Part shown: one piece after another, positions 1-8,360 of the stretch
Layout: every line of letters begins with the position of its first letter
Numbering within the stretch: the stretch's first letter is position 1
Assembly: GCF_000626715.1 (NCBI RefSeq)
Contig: NZ_AQRA01000011.1
Location: 62,001 to 126,000, forward strand
Reading direction: 5' to 3'
Length of the DNA stretch: 64,000 nt
From: Aquimarina atlantica
GTDB lineage: Bacteria > Bacteroidota > Bacteroidia > Flavobacteriales > Flavobacteriaceae
Notes under the pieces: generated by a model
The model's input: the letters and a program-made list of their open reading frames with translations, nothing else
Told to the model about the DNA's origin: nothing
Database searches by the model: none
Position numbers and translations under genes: made by a program

Positions 1-3000
1 TTTTAAATCGTGTTAAATCTAGTAAACCTTCATCTACAATAGCAATAGAATATGTCATGGGTTTACCATTATTTTCTCCTACTTTCAACGTAATTGTTTC
101 TTCTGGCCGCAATACATCTGGCATCGTTAGCTTAGGTTGCACCTTAGTATTTGGATCTTCAACAGAAATCGGAACGATACCATACAAACGTATCGGTAAA
201 TCGTTTGCTGTATCCGCATGTGGTTGTAATAATGTAATATGAATATACACATTAGGAGTATACAATTCTTCGATCGGTAATTCGAATTTTGTTTCTCCTT
301 TTTGTGGAGTTATCCATTGTGAAGATAGTACCTCGGTACCATTTTCTACAGTCACTAATGCCCTTCCTCCTTCACTAGAAGGGAAGGTTACAATAGCTTT
401 CTCTCCGACAGTATAGGTGTTTTTATCTGTCGAAAATAATAACATTGTTGCTGCCGAAGGGTCATTTTTACGTGATTTACCCGCCCAACCTGGCCAATCG
501 ATATACATTATTTTTCCGGTCGCATGTCCTCCATTTGGATCTACTACTCTTACCAGATATCTTCCCCATTCTGGATATTTTAATTCAAAATTAAAGTTTG
601 CTTTACCATTACTGTTAGTTGTTACTTTGGTTTTGAATACTTCATTATGATATGACCCTCTATTATAAGAAGACAGATTATCTTCTGATGTATCCCACCA
701 CCATCTCCAATCGACTTTATAGATAAAGACCTCAAGATCTTTGACAGACTTAGGGTTTCCTTTGTCATCTACAGCGACCACTTCAAAATTATGTTTTGTA
801 TCGGTTAATAACATCCCTCGTGCTTTATCACCTTTAGGAACATTTACCCCGATATAAGTACTATATGGAGAAAAATCTTTACTAATGACATCGGTACTAA
901 AATCTCCTCCGTTTTCATATACCTTGGTAATAAAAGAAGCTTTTAGCATTCCTGCTGCTTTATTTTCAAGTTTTGGTCTAAGGTTAAAACTCGCTTTTCC
1001 TTCGTTAGAAATTTGTCCTTGAAATACTTCTTGTTCTTCGGTTCCAAATCTACGGGTTGGATCATCAAAAACATATCCCGGGAAGGTTTTAAAACTGGTT
1101 GTTTTTGGATTGAATCGAACATTGATGTCTGTTTTCAGATTTTTTGCTATTGCACCATGTAACCATAATACTTCGAGATTACCTTGTAGGTTCTTATTAA
1201 CTCCTAAAACTTCATCATCAAAGGTTGTTTTGATTTTAAGACGATTAGGTTTTATGGTTTCGATTTTAAGTGTTTTGCTAAAACTAGCTCCTCCTACATT
1301 AACTTTGGCTTGCCAATTACCTGTAGGTGCTTCCTCAGACGTATGTACAATAAATTTGTAGAAATTGTTGATACCGTTGGTCTTTGTTTCCTGGTAAGTC
1401 ACTTTACCATATGGATCGCGTAATTCGAATTTTACCGGGTGTCCTTTAGGTAATTTATTTGCATTATCGTTAAGCATAAAAGATAAAAACAAGGTGTCCC
1501 CCGGCCTCCAGACACCACGTTCTCCATAAATATATCCTTTAATTCCTTTTTGCAATCGCACTCCAGAAACATCAAATTTACTTACAGATAGTGCGTTCCC
1601 ATCATTTAGTTTTACATAGGTTTGCTGCTTTCCGGATTGAGCAATGGCAAAATATGCAGAGCGATCTGCATCAAAACCAGTTATTCCTTCTGCATCGGTT
1701 GTTGCCACTCCCATTTCTTGTTGCTGATAATTGTAAAAAGTTACTTTTACATTTGGCACAGGGCTAGTGGTAATAATATCATTAACCGTAACCATGTAGG
1801 CATTATTAAGCCCTTTTTTAACAACTACTCCCAGATTAGAAGCTAATACATTTGCACTAATCTTTTTATCTCTAAAGTAAGAAGTGCTACATGGGTTTTC
1901 TCTTTCTTCCCAATTGTAGTCGTAGTAATCATCATAATAATATTGAGAACTATCCCAAAAACTAGATTCTTCTTCTTCGTCATAATTATCTGTTAATTCA
2001 TCAATCGGAGTATCATCTGCAGCTACACCATCACATTTGTACAGTGAATAGGCCTTACGATAATTTAGTTCTACTCTATAGATTGCTCCGGGATCTGGTG
2101 TAATCAGCTTTTTTAAATCAATTGCAAAAGCATTCCATTTACTAAGATTTAAAGATGGGTTTTCCTGAAGATTAATTAGTTTTTTGGCAATTGGCCTTGC
2201 TACACTTCTTAAATCGCCAGAACCGTTAAGGTTATTGTTTTGTAAAAACTGAAGCACATTATTTTCAAAGACTTTAACTACCTGTACTTCGACAGCACGA
2301 AGGTTGATCGCTTCAAAATTAAATTTCAGATTATCCGAAGTTGGTAAAATCACTCCGCTTTGCAATAAACGAATCTCTGGATTTGGTTGTTGAAAAGATA
2401 CTTTTTCGGTATATGTGTTCTTTAATTTATAGTTATCTGTACTTTTAATCCCTTCAAAAACAGTTACCTCTAATGTTCCTTTAAGTTCTTGTTTTGGATA
2501 TACTTTAAGGACATTGCCCTGCACAGTATATTTTAAGTTTTTAGCTCCAGAAATAGTAACCAAACCATTAAAGTTTTGATTTTTCTTAAGCGGATCAGAA
2601 AAATTGATCTCGACATATTGATTATCTACATTAGCAACCGAAACACTAATTATAGAAAAATTATTCTTCCCGGGAATGGATAATACATCTTCGCCTTCTG
2701 TGTCTATATCGAAAGATTTACCAGACCATTTAATAGTAACTTCTGAATCTTCTTCAAAACGTTGAATACTATCAATTCTAAAACTAAACTGACGACTTTT
2801 ATTGATGGATTCACTAAATTTTACAGCTACTTTCTTTCCTTTTTGCGATGCAGTAATGAGTTGCTTTGCAACATCAAATTTCATTTGGTCGCTAGATGTT
2901 ATTGTTCCGTCTATATATTGCCAATCTTTACTATACGACTGAAGATTATCGGTAATTATAGAAAACTGTTGTTTTAATGTTTTCACTGTAAAGACAAACT

Positions 3001-3388
3001 CTTCATCTAGATCGTCCTTAAAATCTTTAACTAATTCTTCTAGATCTAGCGTAAAAGTATAAGCTGTGTCCTCATCAAACCCTTCTTCTGGTTGAAAAGA
3101 AATAGTTCGATTATTTACAGCAATAATTTTACCTTTTACTTTTGGTGATACGGTGAGTATATCTTTTGGTAGTTCCTGATTATCATCCCAACCTTCTACA
3201 GGTGTTTGTAATACTACATACACATTATCTAAAACCGAAATTACCCCAGAAGATACATCTGAGATATATTCCTGATATTTGTTTAATTCTGAAGCATTAG
3301 CTTCAGCTATGGATTGGTCGTCCTTTTTTTTACAAGAAAATGCGAATGCTACAAAAAGTAACAGATAGAGAATTCGTGATAATTTCAT
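1..3388 (-). CDS. alpha-2-macroglobulin family lipoprotein, N-terminal 1129 codons (runs off left edge)
   Basis: Bacterial alpha-2-macroglobulins are large periplasmic or surface proteins thought to trap foreign proteases. Reading the minus strand from the ATG at 3386-3388 gives an uninterrupted frame to base 1. It opens with a lipoprotein signal (MKLSRILYLLLFVAFAFSC, lipobox AFSC, then KKKDD). Repeated beta-domain (MG-like) sequence follows. The hallmark GERGVWRPGD motif lies near bases 1500-1530, and SIAIVDEGLLDLTRFK is the last sequence before the edge; both are typical of the family. The thioester/complement-like domain, if present, lies outside the window, so the subtype (with or without CXEQ) cannot be judged. 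No penicillin-binding-protein partner (pbpC type) is visible on this side. The family call is firm; the inhibitory role is from family knowledge. Confidence 0.9.
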   Translation of the reverse strand, partial: MKLSRILYLLLFVAFAFSCKKKDDQSIAEANASELNKYQEYISDVSSGVISVLDNVYVVLQTPVEGWDDNQELPKDILTVSPKVKGKIIAVNNRTISFQPEEGFDEDTAYTFTLDLEELVKDFKDDLDEEFVFTVKTLKQQFSIITDNLQSYSKDWQYIDGTITSSDQMKFDVAKQLITASQKGKKVAVKFSESINKSRQFSFRIDSIQRFEEDSEVTIKWSGKSFDIDTEGEDVLSIPGKNNFSIISVSVANVDNQYVEINFSDPLKKNQNFNGLVTISGAKNLKYTVQGNVLKVYPKQELKGTLEVTVFEGIKSTDNYKLKNTYTEKVSFQQPNPEIRLLQSGVILPTSDNLKFNFEAINLRAVEVQVVKVFENNVLQFLQNNNLNGSGDLRSVARPIAKKLINLQENPSLNLSKWNAFAIDLKKLITPDPGAIYRVELNYRKAYSLYKCDGVAADDTPIDELTDNYDEEEESSFWDSSQYYYDDYYDYNWEERENPCSTSYFRDKKISANVLASNLGVVVKKGLNNAYMVTVNDIITTSPVPNVKVTFYNYQQQEMGVATTDAEGITGFDADRSAYFAIAQSGKQQTYVKLNDGNALSVSKFDVSGVRLQKGIKGYIYGERGVWRPGDTLFLSFMLNDNANKLPKGHPVKFELRDPYGKVTYQETKTNGINNFYKFIVHTSEEAPTGNWQAKVNVGGASFSKTLKIETIKPNRLKIKTTFDDEVLGVNKNLQGNLEVLWLHGAIAKNLKTDINVRFNPKTTSFKTFPGYVFDDPTRRFGTEEQEVFQGQISNEGKASFNLRPKLENKAAGMLKASFITKVYENGGDFSTDVISKDFSPYSTYIGVNVPKGDKARGMLLTDTKHNFEVVAVDDKGNPKSVKDLEVFIYKVDWRWWWDTSEDNLSSYNRGSYHNEVFKTKVTTNSNGKANFNFELKYPEWGRYLVRVVDPNGGHATGKIMYIDWPGWAGKSRKNDPSAATMLLFSTDKNTYTVGEKAIVTFPSSEGGRALVTVENGTEVLSSQWITPQKGETKFELPIEELYTPNVYIHITLLQPHADTANDLPIRLYGIVPISVEDPNTKVQPKLTMPDVLRPEETITLKVGENNGKPMTYSIAIVDEGLLDLTRFK

Positions 3389-3536
3389 ATTAGTCGATGT
3401 TTAGCGGATTAAAGGTAGTAATTATTAACTGTATTCTGCACTATCTTAACCTGCTTAAAGTTGTAAATTTCAATTTTATTTTTTAACCCTTTTTAATCTA
3501 TCTTTTTTGACACCTATTCAACATCTATAAATTCAC

Positions 3537-4469
3537 TTATTTACAGTTAACCTGAAAAACAGGTTTATCTTCAATTTTATAATTAACTGATTTAGCAAAT
3601 GTAGCTGTACACAATTCATATTTATAGATGATCGATATATCAAAAAATGCTTCGTCATCAGTTCTATCTTCATTTCCTTCTTTATAAAACCCTGGAATAA
3701 TATATGCTTGCTTTTCTTTGTCAAAAACATGACTTGCATTTATGTCTTCTTTAAAAGGATTATATGAAGGATTATAAAAGAGCATATTTTCAGAAGTATT
3801 CTTATTGGCTATTGCTCTAATAAATTCTATATCCTCTCCTTCTGTTGGTAAAGGGCGTTTTTCTGAATATTCGTTTTCATCTATGTATAGTTTGTTGTCT
3901 TTTAATGTAGCATAAAAAGGATATGCCTCATTTTCTCTAGTAAAAAAACAAGCTATAAAATCATTAAATCCTTTTATATTAAAGTCATAGATAGCCGTAT
4001 TCATTCCTTCATTTATGGCCATAAAAGAAATCACGTCTGAATCTTTTTTAAAAGTACCTACATAAGGATAACCAAAACAGTTAGCATCATCATTAAACAC
4101 CTGTTTCATGATATAGTGATCATCTTTTGATTTCTTTAAACTCACAAAACTTCGTGATTCTTCAAAACCTGTAAAAAAGATCTTTAGGCTGTCTTGTATC
4201 TTTTTATTGTATCTTCCATAAAGTTCGAATTCATTTTTTTTGGTGTCTGGGGTAAATAAAAAAGTTTGATCTCTATCTACGCGCCAGCTTCCTACCTGTG
4301 CCCCTCCAAAATAAGTAATCACAAATTTGCCATTTTCTAAAACAAACAGGTGACTTCCTCCTTCGGGAGAATGAGATCCTAATGCATATAAACCAGCTAT
4401 ATTTTCTTTATTTTGAGCCATACCTTTATTCATCATACAGATTATTACAAAAATCAATATTCTTTTCAT
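3537..4469 (-). CDS. secreted hypothetical protein
   Basis: I do not recognise this 310-residue protein. The start is set at the ATG 4467-4469, giving a clear signal peptide (MKRILIFVIICMMNKGMAQ). The longer open frame begins with a TTG inside the upstream terminator region and is not credible. The body is polar and beta-rich. It starts with GLYALGSHSPEGGSHLFVLE and WRVDRD, similar in feel to domains that score deviation of measured from expected values, but no catalytic motif is visible. It follows a bidirectional terminator and is probably transcribed alone. Predicted location is the periplasm or cell exterior. Its relation to the eCIS further upstream is unknown. Confidence 0.75.
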   Translation of the reverse strand: MKRILIFVIICMMNKGMAQNKENIAGLYALGSHSPEGGSHLFVLENGKFVITYFGGAQVGSWRVDRDQTFLFTPDTKKNEFELYGRYNKKIQDSLKIFFTGFEESRSFVSLKKSKDDHYIMKQVFNDDANCFGYPYVGTFKKDSDVISFMAINEGMNTAIYDFNIKGFNDFIACFFTRENEAYPFYATLKDNKLYIDENEYSEKRPLPTEGEDIEFIRAIANKNTSENMLFYNPSYNPFKEDINASHVFDKEKQAYIIPGFYKEGNEDRTDDEAFFDISIIYKYELCTATFAKSVNYKIEDKPVFQVNCK

Positions 4470-4574
4470 CGATTTACCATTTATACCATTGAAATTATTG
4501 GATAAAAGTAATGAGATTTTTGGTTCTATTTCCCCCAGAAAATAGTGATTTTTGACTCTTAATATCCCCAAAAT

Positions 4575-4610
4575 AAAAAACCCTCCTTAGTATTAGGAGG
4601 GTAATTTTTT
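4575..4610. terminator. bidirectional intrinsic terminator after the isoaspartyl peptidase gene
   Basis: CCCTCCT at 4581-4587 pairs perfectly with AGGAGGG at 4595-4601 around a 7-nt loop. T-rich runs flank both sides (TAATTTTTTTT on plus, GGTTTTTTATTTT on minus). It lies 21-55 bp past the peptidase stop and rules out the upstream TTG start for the next gene. Confidence 0.85.
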
Positions 4611-4630
4611 TTAACTTAAAAACAGGAGTA

Positions 4631-5701
4631 TCATTCTTTATAAATTCCTATAGTAAGGTCTCCGGTAGCATTCATTGTAGCACGATACATTCCGGCAGTA
4701 TTAAATTCCATCGTTACATTACCCTTATTATCTATTGCTACAATTCCTCCTGTACCACCAAGATCGGTAAGTTTTTTCTGTATTACTTCCTTGGCAGCTT
4801 CTTCAAGAGAAAGCCCTTTATACTCCATTAATGCCGAAATATCATGCGCTACCATCGCACGTATAAAATACTCTCCCCATCCTGTACTTGATACCGCACA
4901 AGTGGCATTATTAGCATATGTTCCTGCACCAATAATTGGTGAATCTCCTATACGATTCCATTTTTTATTAGTCATCCCACCTGTAGAGGTTCCTGCGGCC
5001 AAATTTCCATTTTTATCTAATGCTGCACAGCCAACTGTTCCAAACTTAGAGTCTTTTACAAACGGGTCATAAAAAGCTGTAGTTTTATTTGCCTCTTTGT
5101 TTTTTAGTTTTTCTTTTACTCGCTCAAGTGATTTCATGCGATCTTCTGTAAAGAAATATCCTGGATCAACAATCTCAAGGTTTCTTTCTTTAGCAAATAA
5201 TTCGGCTCCACTACCCGACAATAATACGTGAGGAGAATTAAGCATTACTTCTCTAGCCAGATTAATCGGATTTTTAACGGTTTTAACTCCTGCTACTGCC
5301 CCGGCATTAAGGTTACTACCATCCATAATAGAAGCATCTAATTCATTCGTTCCTTCGTTAGTAAATACTGCTCCTTTACCTGCATTAAATAATGGAGAAT
5401 TCTCAAGAACATTTATCGTTTTTTCAACGGCTTCAAGGCTGGTTCCTCCATTTTTAAGAATGGTATGTCCTACTTTTATTGCTTCTTCGAGTTTAGCTTT
5501 GTAAGCTGCTTCTTTTTCTGGAGTCATATTCTTTTTCAAGATAGTTCCTGCTCCACCATGAATTACAATTCCAAAACTATCCTCTGGTTTTTTAATTTCC
5601 TCCTTGGTAGTTTCGACAATAGGTGTTTCTGCTGTTTCCTTTGACTGTTCTTTACAAGCCAAAAACAAAATAAAACTAAAAAAGATGATTACTCTTTTCA
5701 T
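4631..5701 (-). CDS. isoaspartyl peptidase / plant-type L-asparaginase, lipoprotein
   Basis: This 356-residue Ntn-hydrolase cleaves beta-aspartyl (isoaspartyl) dipeptides and often L-asparagine after self-processing into alpha and beta chains. Visible family marks are FGIVIHGGAG near residues 43-52, and GTVGCAALDKNG from residue 221 with the nucleophile/cleavage threonine at T222. TSTGGMTNK and the late GGTGGIVAID segment follow. It carries a lipoprotein signal (MKRVIIFFSFILFLAC, then K), so it is exported, unlike the cytosolic E. coli IaaA. It begins 2 bp after the TIR gene's stop codon and is probably co-transcribed and translationally coupled with it. A strong terminator follows. Confidence 0.93.
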   Translation of the reverse strand: MKRVIIFFSFILFLACKEQSKETAETPIVETTKEEIKKPEDSFGIVIHGGAGTILKKNMTPEKEAAYKAKLEEAIKVGHTILKNGGTSLEAVEKTINVLENSPLFNAGKGAVFTNEGTNELDASIMDGSNLNAGAVAGVKTVKNPINLAREVMLNSPHVLLSGSGAELFAKERNLEIVDPGYFFTEDRMKSLERVKEKLKNKEANKTTAFYDPFVKDSKFGTVGCAALDKNGNLAAGTSTGGMTNKKWNRIGDSPIIGAGTYANNATCAVSSTGWGEYFIRAMVAHDISALMEYKGLSLEEAAKEVIQKKLTDLGGTGGIVAIDNKGNVTMEFNTAGMYRATMNATGDLTIGIYKE

Positions 5702-5703
5702 AA

Positions 5704-6687
5704 TTAAGATAATTTGTGTTTACAATAATCGATTAAAGCGATTCTCCCTTGAAAGAATCTGAAGGTTAAATGTATACTATTTCCACCATTATCTTCCAAA
5801 ATTATTGATTTATTTAACTCAATATCATAAGGTTGATGTTGCCCCCCTTCTATCGCTATGTTATCAGCATATAATGATATCTTGTTGTTTGACTTCAATA
5901 CAGGTTTTATCCTACCCATAATCCCAGGTGTTTCGCCAGATTTATTAAGGATTACAGAACCTGATCCTTTTAATTTTTCGATAGTTACTTCTATATCCTC
6001 CTTTGGGTTAATATCTTTAAACAATACCGCCGGATATTCTGGATGGGCAATAAGTACAGTGTATAATTTGCGCGTTCGAATGATAAAATGTGCCAATCCT
6101 TTTTCATCAGAAAACCCTTCAAGATATGTAGAATTATTAGCCACTAAGACTACTTTGGCATTTTTAATCGATTCTTCTTTTTCATTTATCACTTTAATAG
6201 TAAAAATGAAAGGTTTTGGATTGATCAGGGTAGAAATTTTTGACCATTTACTTTTCAAAAAGGTTTGATCTTTTTTAAGTTTTTTTTCGATCAACCCTGC
6301 AAACTCATCTGGACTTCTATCTTTCAAGTTAATATATCCTACTGTTTTTAATATCCCAGGAATCTCTGTATCGTCAAATCTGGCGGGCAAAATATACTCT
6401 CTACTTTCCTGAAATGCTCTCGCCTGCATAGAAACTCTCTCATGGTTGGTCCATAATTTTTGATTGTAAAACCCTGATATAAATAGTACCGTATATCTTG
6501 CCCTGTTTTGATATATCTCAGACAAATATTCATATAAGTTTTTACCCCACAAGTTTGTTTCCTCAAACAGGTCATAAAACACTTTAATTCCTCTTATCCT
6601 GAGGCTATTTGCAACCTCCTCTACATATGCTCTATTCTCTCCAGCAAAAGAAAGCGCAACATCATATTCATAATTCTTGTTTTTCAT
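5704..6687 (-). CDS. TIR-domain protein with C-terminal beta-sandwich domains
   Basis: The start is the ATG at 6685-6687 (the GTG just before it is less likely), giving 327 residues. Residues 5-138 form a TIR fold: EYDVALSFAGENR (box 1), GIKVFYDLFEETNLWGKNL, then YTVLFISGFYNQKLWTNHER. E83 occupies the position of the catalytic glutamate of NAD-cleaving TIRs. Residues 160-235 look like a carboxypeptidase-regulatory/Ig-like beta-sandwich (IKVINEKEESIKNAKVVL). Residues 236-327 are a third beta-rich domain of unknown type. No signal peptide is seen, so it is cytosolic unless delivered by another route. It lies next to the eCIS ATPase end but has its own promoter with two GGAAWWWTTCC boxes and is coupled to the isoaspartyl peptidase. 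It could be an immune NADase, a cargo, or a signalling protein. The TIR call is firm; the role is open. Confidence 0.88.
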   Translation of the reverse strand: MKNKNYEYDVALSFAGENRAYVEEVANSLRIRGIKVFYDLFEETNLWGKNLYEYLSEIYQNRARYTVLFISGFYNQKLWTNHERVSMQARAFQESREYILPARFDDTEIPGILKTVGYINLKDRSPDEFAGLIEKKLKKDQTFLKSKWSKISTLINPKPFIFTIKVINEKEESIKNAKVVLVANNSTYLEGFSDEKGLAHFIIRTRKLYTVLIAHPEYPAVLFKDINPKEDIEVTIEKLKGSGSVILNKSGETPGIMGRIKPVLKSNNKISLYADNIAIEGGQHQPYDIELNKSIILEDNGGNSIHLTFRFFQGRIALIDYCKHKLS

Positions 6688-7028
6688 CACTGACTTCTTT
6701 TTTCTTTTTAACCTAAAACCGACTAATTCTTACTAAAAACTGCTACTACAAAATTACTTTGTTTATTTGGAATATTTCCAATTTTAATAGGAAATATTCC
6801 AACAAAACTTTTACTTTTAAACCGTAAAAAAAGATGTATTTAGAGATTTGAAGTCAATGATAATAAAGGATAATAGGTTGTTATCAATTATTTGGAAATA
6901 TGACGGTAACAATTTTATTGAAAAAGTATAGGGGGGTCAATTTTTAAGAAATAATAATGATAGTTTTACAGGAAAAAGTTGAATACAAAGGTTAGTATAT
7001 AAAACCTGAGAATATGTTTAAACATAAT
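6688..7028. other. intergenic region between the eCIS ATPase and TIR gene
   Basis: 341 bp of AT-rich, non-coding sequence. It holds the TIR promoter with paired GGAA boxes (6749-6802) and a partial GGAAATAT half-box near 6894. I see no hairpin terminator after the ATPase stop at 7029 and no credible ORF. Confidence 0.6.
6749..6802 (-). promoter_or_regulatory. TIR-gene promoter with tandem GGAAWWWTTCC boxes
   Basis: Read on the minus strand there is a distal box GGAATATTTCC (6800-6790), a 10-bp gap, a proximal box GGAAATATTCC (6779-6769), a 12-bp gap, and then TAATTTTG (6756-6749), an exact Bacteroidetes -7 element (TAnnTTTG). A TTG at 6781-6779 lies 22 bp upstream of the -7 as the -33. Extended by TT/AA, the two boxes also form a perfect 13-bp inverted repeat (6767-6779 with 6790-6802). 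The boxes cover the -33 region, so a bound protein would directly affect polymerase. The same layout occurs at 32223-32274. Confidence 0.72.
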
Positions 7029-8357
7029 CTAATTTAATTTTCCTGATTTAATAAACTCTCTTTTTATTCCATCGGTTATATCGTGATACGAAACTTTTAC
7101 CCTTTCTTTGGCAAGTGCATTAAGACAGACATATTGTACTACATTCATAATATCTGCGCCAGTTAACTCAAATTTTTGTGCGAGCTGCCTCATGTTTATT
7201 TCTGAATCGAGTTGAATTTTATCAGGAAAAGCTCTCTGCCATAGATATAAGCGTTCTTGTACTCTTGGCATCGGGAAATGAATAATAGATTGAAAACGTC
7301 TTATAAAGGCTTCATCAATATTGCTTTTAAAATTTGAAGCTAAAATAATTAAACCTTGATAGGTTTCAATGCGTTGAAGCAGGTATGCCACCTCTTGATT
7401 TGCATAACGATCATGAGAATTCTGAACTTGGGTTCGTCTTCCAAAAAGCGCATCTGCTTCGTCAAAAAATAGAATCCAATCCTTGTTTTCGGCTCTGTTA
7501 AAAAGATTAGCCAGGTTTTTCTCTGTCTCTCCAATGTATTTTGATACCACAGAAGACAAATCGACTCTGTAGATATCTCTATTTGTGTATTTTCCCAGCA
7601 AATTTGCAGTAAGTGTTTTCCCTGTACCAGGCGGACCATAGAATAAAGCCCGATAACCTGGTTTTAGTTTACTACTCATCTCTAATTCGTCTAGCAGTAT
7701 TTCTTTATACCTAAGCCAGGTAAGTATATCCTGTATTTGTGTTAAAGTAGATTTTGGCAATACAAGGTCATCCCAAGTTTGCTGTGTTGTAATTCGCGCA
7801 GCAGGAAAATCAGAACTAAAGCTCGGTCTTGTAATTTTTCCTAATGTTATTTTTTCTACATACTCCCTATCCATGATAAGCTGGCCACTCATCTCCGGTT
7901 CGTTTTTCTCTGGTTCTGCCAATCGTAATATCTGTTTTTTAGCAAACCAATGATCTGGTGAAAAAAGATGTTGAATTTGAAATCGGTCTTCAAGATTTTC
8001 ACCAGCCAGAAGGAAAAGTGCCGTTTCTCCTGAAGGTAAAAACCCTCTATGTCCCTTACCTCTCACTCCTCCTAAATGCGGAAACGCGCCACCATTAGGA
8101 TAAACACTCTGAATAAGCCGATCAAAATAATGAGGCCGTATATGTGGCACTAACGCAAGCGTAATGATTACCAATTCGTTAAAATCAATTTTTGACACAG
8201 GAAAATGTGGGGTTAACACACTAGACCAGGAGTTAAAATCTTCTATATTAACTTCAAAACTTGTATTGGTTTCGAATGACTTTAACCTACTTAAAAGTAA
8301 GTTTTTCAACCCTATTAGAGCGTTTTCCAATGAAATATTGATATCCTCAGTAATCAT
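7029..8357 (-). CDS. eCIS AAA+ ATPase (Afp15/Pvc15-like)
   Basis: This 442-residue protein has a family-specific N-terminal region (about 1-200). The AAA+ core follows: Walker A GPPGTGKT at residues 241-248, Walker B ILFFDEADALFG ending near residue 306, and a later RRFQSIIHFPMP region with the arginine finger. In Afp and PVC particles the homologous ATPase is needed for assembly or maturation but is not part of the finished particle. It is the last eCIS gene, beginning 3 bp after the stop of the repeat-bearing DUF4157 gene. No signal peptide or membrane segment is present, so it is cytosolic. The eCIS assignment rests on sequence type and context together. Confidence 0.93.
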   Translation of the reverse strand: MITEDINISLENALIGLKNLLLSRLKSFETNTSFEVNIEDFNSWSSVLTPHFPVSKIDFNELVIITLALVPHIRPHYFDRLIQSVYPNGGAFPHLGGVRGKGHRGFLPSGETALFLLAGENLEDRFQIQHLFSPDHWFAKKQILRLAEPEKNEPEMSGQLIMDREYVEKITLGKITRPSFSSDFPAARITTQQTWDDLVLPKSTLTQIQDILTWLRYKEILLDELEMSSKLKPGYRALFYGPPGTGKTLTANLLGKYTNRDIYRVDLSSVVSKYIGETEKNLANLFNRAENKDWILFFDEADALFGRRTQVQNSHDRYANQEVAYLLQRIETYQGLIILASNFKSNIDEAFIRRFQSIIHFPMPRVQERLYLWQRAFPDKIQLDSEINMRQLAQKFELTGADIMNVVQYVCLNALAKERVKVSYHDITDGIKREFIKSGKLN

Positions 8358-8360
8358 ATA

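Noticed and set aside
6880..6905. Third GGAA box near the left twin-box promoter
   Set aside because: Only the first half (GGAAATAT) matches. The TTCC half is absent and the spacing does not fit.
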